Assembly (NCBI GenBank): GCA_002386065.1 | Contig: DGES01000109.1 | Location: 4,980 to 10,561 of the forward strand | Length of the DNA stretch: 5,582 nt | Direction: 5' to 3' | Origin: Firmicutes bacterium UBA3920 | Lineage (GTDB): Bacteria; Bacillota; Clostridia; Caldicoprobacterales; Xylanivirgaceae | Shown: in pieces, positions 1 through 5,248 of the stretch | Position numbering within the stretch: the stretch's first letter is position 1 | Layout of the letters: each line of letters starts with the position of its first letter | Notes under the pieces: model-generated | Seen by the model: the letters and a program-made list of their open reading frames with translations, nothing else | What the model was told of the DNA's origin: nothing | Database searches by the model: none | Made by a program: the position numbers and the translations under genes

Positions 1-47
1 GCACCAGTATTATCGGCGACTTTAAGTATAGTCTGTTGCTGTACCAT
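1..47 (-). CDS. rplN: 50S ribosomal protein L14, N-terminal fragment cut by the window edge
   Basis: Only the first 15 codons and two further bases are present, read from an ATG at 47 towards the left edge. The peptide MVQQQTILKVADNTGA matches the conserved L14 N-terminus, where the 'ADNTGA' motif is characteristic. L14 is a universal large-subunit protein that binds 23S rRNA and forms part of the subunit interface (family knowledge). It follows rpsQ after a 33-nt gap, the standard bacterial order in which L14 comes after S17 at the S10/spc junction. The start is set by an AGGAGGTT Shine-Dalgarno sequence with its GGAGG core 8 nt upstream. The gene is truncated only by the end of the window; nothing suggests it is broken. 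Confidence 0.93.
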   Translation of the reverse strand, partial: MVQQQTILKVADNTG

Positions 48-53
48 CTCGTT

Positions 54-61
54 AACCTCCT
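54..61 (-). promoter_or_regulatory. Ribosome binding site of rplN
   Basis: On the minus strand this reads AGGAGGTT, a near-perfect match to the anti-Shine-Dalgarno end of 16S rRNA, 8 nt from the ATG at 47 counting from GGAGG. It fixes the start of the truncated L14 gene. Confidence 0.85.
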
Positions 62-80
62 CTCATCATACCTAAGATGA

Positions 81-344
81 TTATTGGGCTTTTTCTATTA
101 TATTGACTACACGCCAGTATTTATCCTTACTAAGAGGTCTTGTTTCCATTATCCTCACTTTATCACCAATTTTACATTCATTATTTTCATCATGGGCTTT
201 AAATTTAGTGGTGCGTTTTATTGTCTTGCCATACAATTTATGCTTAACCCGTCTTTCAACAGCAACAACTACTGTCTTATCCATCTTATCGCTTACAACA
301 GTACCTACCCTAGTCTTCCTATTAGCCCTTATATTTTCAGACAC
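81..344 (-). CDS. rpsQ: 30S ribosomal protein S17
   Basis: S17 is a primary 16S rRNA binding protein of the small subunit, an OB-fold protein that helps assemble the 5' domain (family knowledge). The 87-residue product has the usual bacterial length. Residues 10-30 carry the conserved KTRVGTVVSDKMDKTVVV strand region, and residues 60-72 hold the family signature GDKVRIMETRPLS, followed by KDKYWRVV. The start is a GTG at 344, chosen because AAAGGAGGG lies upstream with GGAGG 8 nt away, and because no in-frame ATG is near the N-terminus expected for the family. It ends with TAA. It lies 22 nt after rpmC and 33 nt before rplN, so it should share their transcript. The identity is secure; only the non-ATG start is inferred from the binding site. 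Confidence 0.97.
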   Translation of the reverse strand: MSENIRANRKTRVGTVVSDKMDKTVVVAVERRVKHKLYGKTIKRTTKFKAHDENNECKIGDKVRIMETRPLSKDKYWRVVNIIEKAQ

Positions 345-366
345 GCAACGTCCCTCCTTTCAGCAT

Positions 367-570
367 TTATGCTTCAGCAGACTTCAGCTCCCTTTCCCGG
401 AGAATAGTATGAACTCTAGCTATATCTTTTCTAACTTCTTTTATTCTCATGGGATTGTCTAGCTGACCAGTAGCCGATTGAAATCTTAAATTAAATAATT
501 CTCCCTTTAATTCCACAAGCTTATCTTGTAGTTCTTCATTTGAAAGCTCCCTCAATTCATTAGCCTTCAT
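367..570 (-). CDS. rpmC: 50S ribosomal protein L29
   Basis: L29 is a small, mostly helical large-subunit protein that sits near the exit of the peptide tunnel beside L23 and takes part in docking trigger factor and SRP (family knowledge). The product is 67 residues, the normal size. MKANELREL at the N-terminus and the KEVRKDIARVHTILREREL helix at residues 44-62 are diagnostic. I start it at the ATG at 570 because that matches the family N-terminus and places a GGTGG Shine-Dalgarno core 8 nt upstream. A longer reading from a GTG at 582 would add MVKK but would consume that binding site. With the ATG start, its first 11 nt overlap the end of rplP, suggesting translational coupling. The weak binding site fits re-initiation by ribosomes finishing L16 (inference). 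Confidence 0.95.
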   Translation of the reverse strand: MKANELRELSNEELQDKLVELKGELFNLRFQSATGQLDNPMRIKEVRKDIARVHTILRERELKSAEA

Positions 571-994
571 CTTCTTCACCACCCAATTCTTCTCTTTTCA
601 CAATCTTACACTTAAGGGGTAGTTTATATGAAGCCAAACGGAGCGCCTCCTTTGCCTGAGTCTCCGGTAAACCTGCTATCTCAAATAATATTCTTCCTGG
701 TTTTACAACAGCTACCCAATATTCAGGAGTACCCTTACCACTACCCATACGTGTCTCAGCCGGTTTTTTAGTAACTGGTTTGTCGGGAAAAATTTTAGTC
801 CACAACTTACCACCTCTACGTACATATCTCGCCATTACAATTCGTGCAGCCTCTATCTGATTACTTGTAATCCAACCAGGCTCTAAGGCCTGTAGACCAT
901 ATTCACCATAAGCCAAAGTATTACCCCTTGTCGCCTTACCTTTGGTTCTGCCTCTCTGCTGCTTTCGATATTTAACCCTCTTTGGCATTAACAT
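560..994 (-). CDS. rplP: 50S ribosomal protein L16
   Basis: L16 binds 23S rRNA near the A-site finger and helps position tRNA in the A and P sites; it is a late assembly protein (family knowledge). The 144-residue product is full length. MLMPKRVKYRKQQRG opens the protein. RMGSGKG at residues 82-88 and PEYWVAVVKPGR at 90-101 are the core signatures; the first arginine there corresponds to the residue hydroxylated in E. coli. The frame is open further upstream to 1048, adding 18 residues, but that part is simply the rpsC tail read in another frame. The ATG at 994 is chosen because AAGGAGGA lies just upstream, GGAGG 8 nt away. The gene starts 23 nt inside rpsC and its end overlaps rpmC, so all three are probably translated in a coupled way. 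The C-terminus is acidic (GGEEDEG), unusual for a basic protein. Confidence 0.97.
   Translation of the reverse strand: MLMPKRVKYRKQQRGRTKGKATRGNTLAYGEYGLQALEPGWITSNQIEAARIVMARYVRRGGKLWTKIFPDKPVTKKPAETRMGSGKGTPEYWVAVVKPGRILFEIAGLPETQAKEALRLASYKLPLKCKIVKREELGGEEDEG
579..583 (-). promoter_or_regulatory. Weak ribosome binding site of rpmC, inside the rplP coding region
   Basis: The minus strand reads GGTGG here, 8 nt before the ATG at 570. It is the only degenerate Shine-Dalgarno core among the twelve genes; the others all carry GGAGG. It lies within the last codons of L16, consistent with coupled translation, and argues for ATG-570 over GTG-582 as the L29 start. Confidence 0.6.
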
Positions 995-1661
995 TTTTTC
1001 TTCCTCCTTCCTCAGACGAATTATCCTTAACAGTTGGGAGGACTTCACCTTTGTAGATCCACACTTTGACGCCTATCTTTCCATAGGTTGTATTTGCCTC
1101 AGCAAATCCATAATCTATGTCGGCCCTCAATGTCTGAAGTGGTATAGTACCCTCGTGATATCCTTCAGTTCTAGCAATCTCTGCACCACCTAGACGACCT
1201 GAAACTTGCGTCTTTATACCCTGAGCACCTGCCTTCATTGCTCTGGATATGGACTGTTTCATCGCCCTTCGGAAAGAAATTCTCCTCTCCAATTGAGATG
1301 CTATATTTTCTGCCACAAGCTGTGCATCCATATCAGGCTTTTTTACCTCAACTATATTTATAATTACGTTCTTATTAGTCATCTTTTCTAGATCTTTTTT
1401 AAGCTTTTCAACACCAGAACCACCCCTGCCTATTACCATTCCGGGTTTCCCAGTGTATATATTTAATCTTATCCTATTTGCTGCTCTTTCAATCTCTATC
1501 TTTGACACGCCAGCATTATATTCTTTTTCTTTAACATATTCTCTAATCTTTACATCTTCTATTAGAGTATCAGCGAAATCTTTCTTGGAAGCATACCATT
1601 TTGCATCCCAATCTTTGATTACACCTACTCTAAACCCATGGGGATTAATTTTCTGACCCAC
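972..1661 (-). CDS. rpsC: 30S ribosomal protein S3
   Basis: S3 lies at the head of the small subunit, forms part of the mRNA entry channel and contributes to mRNA unwinding (family knowledge). The product is 229 residues, within the usual range. It opens with MGQKINPHGFRVG, the family hallmark. A type-2 KH domain spans about residues 38-107, with the GRGG loop (GxxG) at 78-81 inside PGMVIGRGGSGVEKLKKDL. The C-terminal S3 domain follows, with RRAMKQ at 131-136 and SGRLGGAEIAR at 154-164. The start is a GTG at 1661. Its Shine-Dalgarno sequence overlaps the TAA stop of rplV (TAAGGAGG), with a 14-nt gap between the genes. The last 23 nt overlap the start of rplP; the extra C-terminal tail after about residue 212 is low in conserved features and carries the L16 binding site. 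Confidence 0.98.
   Translation of the reverse strand: MGQKINPHGFRVGVIKDWDAKWYASKKDFADTLIEDVKIREYVKEKEYNAGVSKIEIERAANRIRLNIYTGKPGMVIGRGGSGVEKLKKDLEKMTNKNVIINIVEVKKPDMDAQLVAENIASQLERRISFRRAMKQSISRAMKAGAQGIKTQVSGRLGGAEIARTEGYHEGTIPLQTLRADIDYGFAEANTTYGKIGVKVWIYKGEVLPTVKDNSSEEGGRKNVNAKEG
1002..1009 (-). promoter_or_regulatory. Ribosome binding site of rplP, inside the rpsC coding region
   Basis: AAGGAGGA on the minus strand, with GGAGG 8 nt from ATG-994. It lies fully within the last codons of rpsC, so ribosomes finishing S3 pass over the L16 start site. It decides the L16 start against the longer in-frame alternative at 1048. Confidence 0.85.
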
Positions 1662-1670
1662 GTATCTATC

Positions 1671-1678
1671 CCTCCTTA
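1671..1678 (-). promoter_or_regulatory. Ribosome binding site of rpsC fused to the rplV stop codon
   Basis: The minus strand reads TAAGGAGG: the first three bases are the rplV stop codon and the last five the Shine-Dalgarno core of rpsC, 9 nt from the GTG at 1661. A ribosome terminating on L22 therefore sits on the S3 initiation site, a compact arrangement suggesting coupled translation. Confidence 0.8.
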
Positions 1679-2065
1679 CCTTTCAATTTGATCTAAAATT
1701 ATAGTCACATGACTAGTTCTTTTCCGAATCCTTGTCGCTCTTCCCCTGGCCCTGGGCCTAATCCTTTTAAGAGTTGGGCCTTCATTTGCGTACGTCTCCG
1801 CAACATATAACTCATCACGATTCATACCGAGATTATTCTCTGCATTAGCTATTGCAGAATTGAGAAGCTTCAAAATTGGTTCTGCAGCCACTTTTTCCGA
1901 AAGGGACAAAATAGCTATCGCGTCATCTACTTTCTTCCCACGTATCTCGTCTAATACAAGTCTTACTTTACTGGGAGACATTCGCAAGTAATTTAACTTA
2001 GCAGATGGCCTATTATCCCTGTTTTCTTCTCGGGCTCTAGCTTTTTCTCTTATCCTAGTTGCCAC
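1676..2065 (-). CDS. rplV: 50S ribosomal protein L22 with an N-terminal extension
   Basis: L22 binds 23S rRNA and sends a long beta-hairpin into the peptide exit tunnel; hairpin changes in this family give macrolide resistance (family knowledge). The 129-residue product is longer than the roughly 110-115 residues common in the family. The normal core begins near residue 22 (AKLNYLRMSPSKVRLVLDEIRG). The preceding residues, MATRIREKARAREENRDNRP, form a charged extension. The C-terminal signature RIRPRARGRATRIRKRTSH at 101-119 is intact, and the hairpin region (about 85-105) shows no obvious insertion or deletion. The start is a GTG at 2065 with AAGGAGGA upstream, GGAGG 8 nt away; this strong site supports the extended start over an internal one. 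It lies 24 nt after rpsS and 14 nt before rpsC. Confidence 0.97.
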   Translation of the reverse strand: MATRIREKARAREENRDNRPSAKLNYLRMSPSKVRLVLDEIRGKKVDDAIAILSLSEKVAAEPILKLLNSAIANAENNLGMNRDELYVAETYANEGPTLKRIRPRARGRATRIRKRTSHVTIILDQIER

Positions 2066-2089
2066 TTACACTTCCTCCTTCCATAACGC

Positions 2090-2383
2090 TTACAAAAGCT
2101 GAGTTGTTCGCTCCGTCGCTTGACCCGCTTTACCATGTCCTCTAAAAGTTCTCGTTGGAGCAAATTCTCCTAATTTATGACCTACCATATCTTCTGTTAT
2201 ATAGACAGGCACATGTTTTCTGCCATCGTGTACTGCAATTGTATGCCCCACCATATCAGGCGTTATCGTAGAGGCACGGGACCACGTCTTTATAACGGTC
2301 TTTTTCCCACTTTTATTCAGTTCTCGAACTTTCTTAACTAAACTCTTGTGCACATAGGGTCCTTTTTTAACCGATCTACTCAC
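2090..2383 (-). CDS. rpsS: 30S ribosomal protein S19
   Basis: S19 sits in the small-subunit head, forms a complex with S13 and contacts the A-site tRNA and the B1 bridge to the large subunit (family knowledge). The product is 97 residues, slightly longer than the usual 91-93 through a C-terminal tail (GQATERTTQLL). It starts MSRSVKKGPYV. Residues 53-80 contain the signature HDGRKHVPVYITEDMVGH followed by KLGEFAPTRTFRGH. The start is a GTG at 2383, supported by AAAGGAGG with GGAGG 8 nt upstream. It follows rplB by 33 nt and precedes rplV by 24 nt, the standard L2-S19-L22 order. Nothing about it is unusual. Confidence 0.98.
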   Translation of the reverse strand: MSRSVKKGPYVHKSLVKKVRELNKSGKKTVIKTWSRASTITPDMVGHTIAVHDGRKHVPVYITEDMVGHKLGEFAPTRTFRGHGKAGQATERTTQLL

Positions 2384-2416
2384 CTATTATGCCTCCTTTC
2401 ATTAAACATGTAAGTT

Positions 2417-3247
2417 TTACTTGCCCCGCTTTCTTACTATATATTTATCTGAATACTTTGTCTTCTTACGTGTCTTATATCCAAGTGTAGGTTTTCCCCA
2501 TGGTGTAACAGGTGACGGCATACCAATAGGTGCCCTACCTTCACCACCACCATGTGGATGGTCAACAGGATTCATAGCCGAACCACGAACTGTAGGTCTA
2601 AATCCTAGATGTCGCTTCCTTCCTGCTTTACCAATATCTATGTTTTCATGTTCTACGTTTCCTACCTGCCCTACAGTGGCTCTACAATCAAGACGTACTA
2701 ATCGCACTTCACCTGAAGGTAGTTTGACGTGACCATATTTGTTTTCTTTCGCCACCAGCTGAGCTGCATTTCCTGCAGAACGGACTATTTGTCCTCCTTT
2801 ACCTGGATGCAATTCTATATTGTGTATTACTGTTCCTACAGGTATATTTCTAAGAGGCAATGCATTACCTACTTTTATATCTGCATCTATACCAGATTCT
2901 ACAATATCTCCAATCTCAAGTCCATTAGGAGCTATTATATAACGTTTTTCTCCATCTACATAGTTGAGCAATGCTATATATGCACTTCTATTTGGATCGT
3001 ATTCTATAGCTGCCACTTTAGCAGGTATACCATCTTTGTCACGTTTAAAATCAATTATTCTATATTTTCTTTTAGCACCACCGCCCCTATGACGTACCGT
3101 TATACGTCCTTGGTAGTTTCGCCCTGACTTACTCTTTGAAGGAGCAGTAAGAGATTTTTCAGGTTTTTTCTTTGTCACTCCTTCAAACTTCGAAACACTC
3201 ATATGTCTTCTTGCTGGGGAGGTTGCTTTATATGTCTTAATAGGCAT
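2417..3247 (-). CDS. rplB: 50S ribosomal protein L2
   Basis: L2 is one of the most conserved large-subunit proteins. It is needed for subunit association and for building the peptidyl-transferase region (family knowledge). The product is 276 residues, a standard bacterial length. Visible landmarks are MPIKTYKATSPARR at the start, GRITVRHRGGGAKRKYR at about 47-63 in the RNA-binding OB-fold domain, and the NPVDHPHGGGEGR signature at 226-238. H230 there is the equivalent of the functionally important histidine known as H229 in E. coli. The basic C-terminus ends VRKRGK. The ATG at 3247 has AAGGAGGG upstream with GGAGG 8 nt away. The gap to rplW is 17 nt and to rpsS 33 nt. All key residues are present. 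Confidence 0.99.
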   Translation of the reverse strand: MPIKTYKATSPARRHMSVSKFEGVTKKKPEKSLTAPSKSKSGRNYQGRITVRHRGGGAKRKYRIIDFKRDKDGIPAKVAAIEYDPNRSAYIALLNYVDGEKRYIIAPNGLEIGDIVESGIDADIKVGNALPLRNIPVGTVIHNIELHPGKGGQIVRSAGNAAQLVAKENKYGHVKLPSGEVRLVRLDCRATVGQVGNVEHENIDIGKAGRKRHLGFRPTVRGSAMNPVDHPHGGGEGRAPIGMPSPVTPWGKPTLGYKTRKKTKYSDKYIVRKRGK

Positions 3248-3264
3248 CTTTCATCCCTCCTTAA

Positions 3265-3561
3265 TTATGCCATTCCCTCGAAGAATTCTATCTCTTTACT
3301 ATCAGGTGTAAGTTTCACTATCGCCTTTTTATATGAAGGTCTTCTACCTGAATACATTCCCATCCTCTTCACTTTCCCAAGTTGTCGTATTGTATTTACT
3401 TTTTCAACTTTAACGTCAAATATTTCTTCTATCGCTCTTTTTATTTGTGCTTTATTCGCCTTAGGATTTACTAAGAATGTATACTTTTTATCTGCTAACT
3501 GATCGTAGCTCTTCTCTGTTAAAATAGGCCTTATTATGATTTCATATGGATTGGTCATCAT
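3265..3561 (-). CDS. rplW: 50S ribosomal protein L23
   Basis: L23 lies at the peptide tunnel exit and is the main docking site for trigger factor and SRP (family knowledge). The 98-residue product has the usual length. Family features are the NPYEIIIRPILTEKS start, KYTFLVNPKANKAQIKRAIEEIF at residues 26-48, and the terminal YKKAIVKL strand at 77-84. Two ATG codons stand in tandem at 3561 and 3558. The first gives 7 nt from GGAGG, in line with the neighbouring genes; the second gives 10 nt and a protein one residue shorter. The first choice creates an ATGA overlap with the rplD stop codon (4 nt). The second would leave a TGATG junction. Either way translation is likely coupled to L4. Confidence 0.97.
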   Translation of the reverse strand: MMTNPYEIIIRPILTEKSYDQLADKKYTFLVNPKANKAQIKRAIEEIFDVKVEKVNTIRQLGKVKRMGMYSGRRPSYKKAIVKLTPDSKEIEFFEGMA

Positions 3562-4181
3562 GCATACACCTCCTCAATCTGGCGAACAGCCTCCTCTAAA
3601 ATTATAAATTTCTCATACTTTAAAATATCATAAACATTTAATGTATTTACATATAAAAGCTTTAAATTTGGAATGTTTCTAGCCGCCCTCTCTACCCATT
3701 CATTTTTTCCATTTAACACGAGAGCTGCTTTTTTGTCTATATTTAGATTTTCAAGCATTTTTGCTATCTCTCTAGTCTTGGGCTCAGAAAGTTCTATTGC
3801 ATCTAATACTATGAGATTATCCTCTGCAACCTTAGATGATAGGGCACTCTTTATGGCAAGTCTTCTCATCTTTTTGGGTACTTTATAACTATAATCTCTA
3901 GGTTTAGGAGCAAATGCCACACCACCCTTTACCCAAATAGGCGAACGAATACTGCCATGTCTTGCACGACCAGTACCTTTTTGCCTCCAAGGCTTAGCAC
4001 CTCCGCCCCTAACTTCTGACCTTGTAAGTGCAGATTGGGTACCTTGCCTCTTATTCGCAAGTTGCATTTTGACTACTTGATGCATCAAAGCTTCGTTTAT
4101 TTCCGCTCCAAATACTTCATCATTTAATTCAATCTCTCCTGAAACATTGCCATCCATTTTATATAGTGCAACCTTTGGCAT
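3558..4181 (-). CDS. rplD: 50S ribosomal protein L4
   Basis: L4 is an early assembly protein whose long basic loop lines the peptide exit tunnel. In E. coli it also represses its own operon through the S10 leader, at both transcription and translation (established for gammaproteobacteria). The product is 207 residues, a normal size. Residues 59-81 form the loop, with GGGAKPWRQKGTGRARHGS conserved; the C-terminal part is the usual Rossmann-like domain ending EEVYA. The frame is open for six more codons to a TTG at 4199, but the ATG at 4181 is chosen because MPKVALY is the expected N-terminus and AAAGGAGGA has its GGAGG 7 nt upstream; the longer form would read through that site. It ends in TGA, overlapping rplW by 4 nt. 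Whether it regulates the rpsJ leader in this organism cannot be told from sequence. Confidence 0.98.
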   Translation of the reverse strand: MPKVALYKMDGNVSGEIELNDEVFGAEINEALMHQVVKMQLANKRQGTQSALTRSEVRGGGAKPWRQKGTGRARHGSIRSPIWVKGGVAFAPKPRDYSYKVPKKMRRLAIKSALSSKVAEDNLIVLDAIELSEPKTREIAKMLENLNIDKKAALVLNGKNEWVERAARNIPNLKLLYVNTLNVYDILKYEKFIILEEAVRQIEEVYA

Positions 4182-4187
4182 TATCTT

Positions 4188-4196
4188 TCCTCCTTT
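4188..4196 (-). promoter_or_regulatory. Ribosome binding site of rplD
   Basis: AAAGGAGGA on the minus strand, GGAGG 7 nt before the ATG at 4181. It settles the L4 start against the in-frame TTG at 4199, which lies upstream of and includes this site. Confidence 0.85.
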
Positions 4197-4211
4197 CAAT
4201 CTGGAATCTTA

Positions 4212-4841
4212 TTATCTCTTAACTGTTTCCTTAATGTATAGCAAACTATTTTTATTACCTGGTACCGAACCTTTTATCAATAATAAATTTCGCTCCGGAT
4301 CTACTTTAACAATCTCAAGATTTTGCACAGTTCGCTTCACGCCACCTTTTCTTCCTGCCATCTTTTTAGTCTTAAACACTCTACTTGGAGTAGCAGAAGC
4401 ACCCATTGAACCAGGACCTCTATGATATCTAGAGCCATGAGACATGGGCCCCCTTGCCTGATTCCATCTCTTTATTGGGCCTGTAAAACCCTTACCCTTT
4501 GATGTACCAGAAACATCTACGCGATCTCCTTCTGAAAAAATATCAGCTTTTATTTCATCGCCTATATTATAATCTTCTATATTATTAATTCTTAATTCTC
4601 TTAAATAACGTCTGTAGCCAACTTTAGCCTTGTCAAAATGTCCTTTCAGAGGTTTGTTTATAAGTTTTTCTCTAATCTCTCCAAACCCTACCTGTAAGGC
4701 CTTGTAGCCATCTTTTTCTTCTGTCTTTATCTGTGTGACTACACATGGGCCAGCTTCCACTACAGTTACTGGTATAACTGTGCCATCATCTTTGAAAATA
4801 TTTGTCATTCCAAGCTTTTTGCCCAGTATCGCCTTTTCCAT
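4212..4841 (-). CDS. rplC: 50S ribosomal protein L3
   Basis: L3 is one of the two assembly-initiating proteins of the large subunit. Its long extension reaches close to the peptidyl-transferase centre (family knowledge). The product is 209 residues, the common bacterial length. MEKAILGKKLGMTNIF opens the protein. The central signature runs from about 115 to 150: KGKGFTGPIKRW, then RGPMSHGSRYHRGPGSMGA in the extended loop, then TPSRVFKTKKMAGR. At 165-172 it reads RKGGVKRT, where many homologues have a methionine after the first arginine (from memory). The ATG at 4841 has GGAGG 8 nt upstream. Gaps are 35 nt to rpsJ and 30 nt to rplD. It looks fully functional. Confidence 0.98.
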   Translation of the reverse strand: MEKAILGKKLGMTNIFKDDGTVIPVTVVEAGPCVVTQIKTEEKDGYKALQVGFGEIREKLINKPLKGHFDKAKVGYRRYLRELRINNIEDYNIGDEIKADIFSEGDRVDVSGTSKGKGFTGPIKRWNQARGPMSHGSRYHRGPGSMGASATPSRVFKTKKMAGRKGGVKRTVQNLEIVKVDPERNLLLIKGSVPGNKNSLLYIKETVKR

Positions 4842-4876
4842 CTCTTAAACCTCCATTCTGTCTATATTTTCAGCAT

Positions 4877-5185
4877 CTATAGTTTTATCTCTATATCTAC
4901 ACCTGCTGGCAGATCTAACCGCATAAGTGAGTCAACAGTTTTAGATGTAGGATTTAATATATCTATTAGCCTTTTGTGCGTTCTTATTTCAAATTGCTCA
5001 CGAGCATCTTTATGTTTGTGTGGTGAACGCAATATTGTAATAATTTCCTTATCAGTAGGCAATGGAATGGGACCAGATACCTTAGCCCCTGTCTTTTTTG
5101 CAGTATCTACAATCTTAACTGCTGATTGGTCGATCAATGTATGATCATATGCCTTTAGTTTTATTCTAATATCTTGATTGGCCAT
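4877..5185 (-). CDS. rpsJ: 30S ribosomal protein S10 (NusE), first gene of the operon
   Basis: S10 belongs to the small-subunit head and, with NusB, also acts as NusE in transcription antitermination of rRNA operons (family knowledge). The product is 102 residues, the standard size. It starts MANQDIRIKLKAYDH. The mobile loop that contacts NusB and rRNA lies around residues 38-66, with SGPIPLPT at 37-44 and SPHKHKDAREQFE at 54-66. It ends RLDLPAGVDIEIKL, the family C-terminus. The ATG at 5185 has AAGGAGGGG upstream, GGAGG 7 nt away. It is the only complete gene here ending in TAG. It lies 35 nt before rplC and has about 270 nt of probable leader upstream, so it is the promoter-proximal gene. 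Confidence 0.98.
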   Translation of the reverse strand: MANQDIRIKLKAYDHTLIDQSAVKIVDTAKKTGAKVSGPIPLPTDKEIITILRSPHKHKDAREQFEIRTHKRLIDILNPTSKTVDSLMRLDLPAGVDIEIKL

Positions 5186-5190
5186 GATTT

Positions 5191-5199
5191 CCCCTCCTT
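5191..5199 (-). promoter_or_regulatory. Ribosome binding site of rpsJ
   Basis: AAGGAGGGG on the minus strand, GGAGG 7 nt before the S10 start at 5185. It lies 14 nt downstream of a hairpin in the leader (5214-5248) and is not itself inside any clear stem, so it appears accessible unless a longer-range fold covers it. Confidence 0.85.
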
Positions 5200-5213
5200 C
5201 TTTTCAAGCTATC

Positions 5214-5248
5214 ATTATACCTACTACAATCGTATATACAGGTATAAT
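5214..5248 (-). repeat. Inverted repeat / hairpin just upstream of the rpsJ ribosome binding site
   Basis: The arms ATTATACCT and AGGTATAAT are perfectly complementary over 9 bp; two G-U pairs would extend the stem to 11 bp, with a loop of 13 nt. No T-run follows on the minus strand, so it is not a terminator. The downstream arm contains TATAAT, so it could instead be chance or part of a -10 box, but no good -35 box lies at the right distance. Confidence 0.5.

Noticed and set aside
103..462. Plus-strand open frame of 119 codons antisense to rpsQ and rpmC
   Set aside because: A shadow of two certain genes on the other strand, with no binding site or recognisable protein.
995..1048. 18-residue upstream extension of L16
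   Set aside because: It is the rpsC tail read out of frame, contains the L16 Shine-Dalgarno sequence, and is absent from the L16 family.
2729..3127. Plus-strand open frame of 132 codons antisense to rplB
   Set aside because: The product is rich in Tyr, Phe, Ser and Cys, as expected from the reverse complement of an AT-rich, lysine-rich gene. It has no binding site and lies fully within L2.
1..5185. A hidden novel system, mobile element or foreign insertion within the gene block
   Set aside because: All coding capacity is taken by ribosomal protein genes in canonical order with gaps of at most 35 nt. No direct-repeat arrays, transposase fragments or composition breaks were seen.
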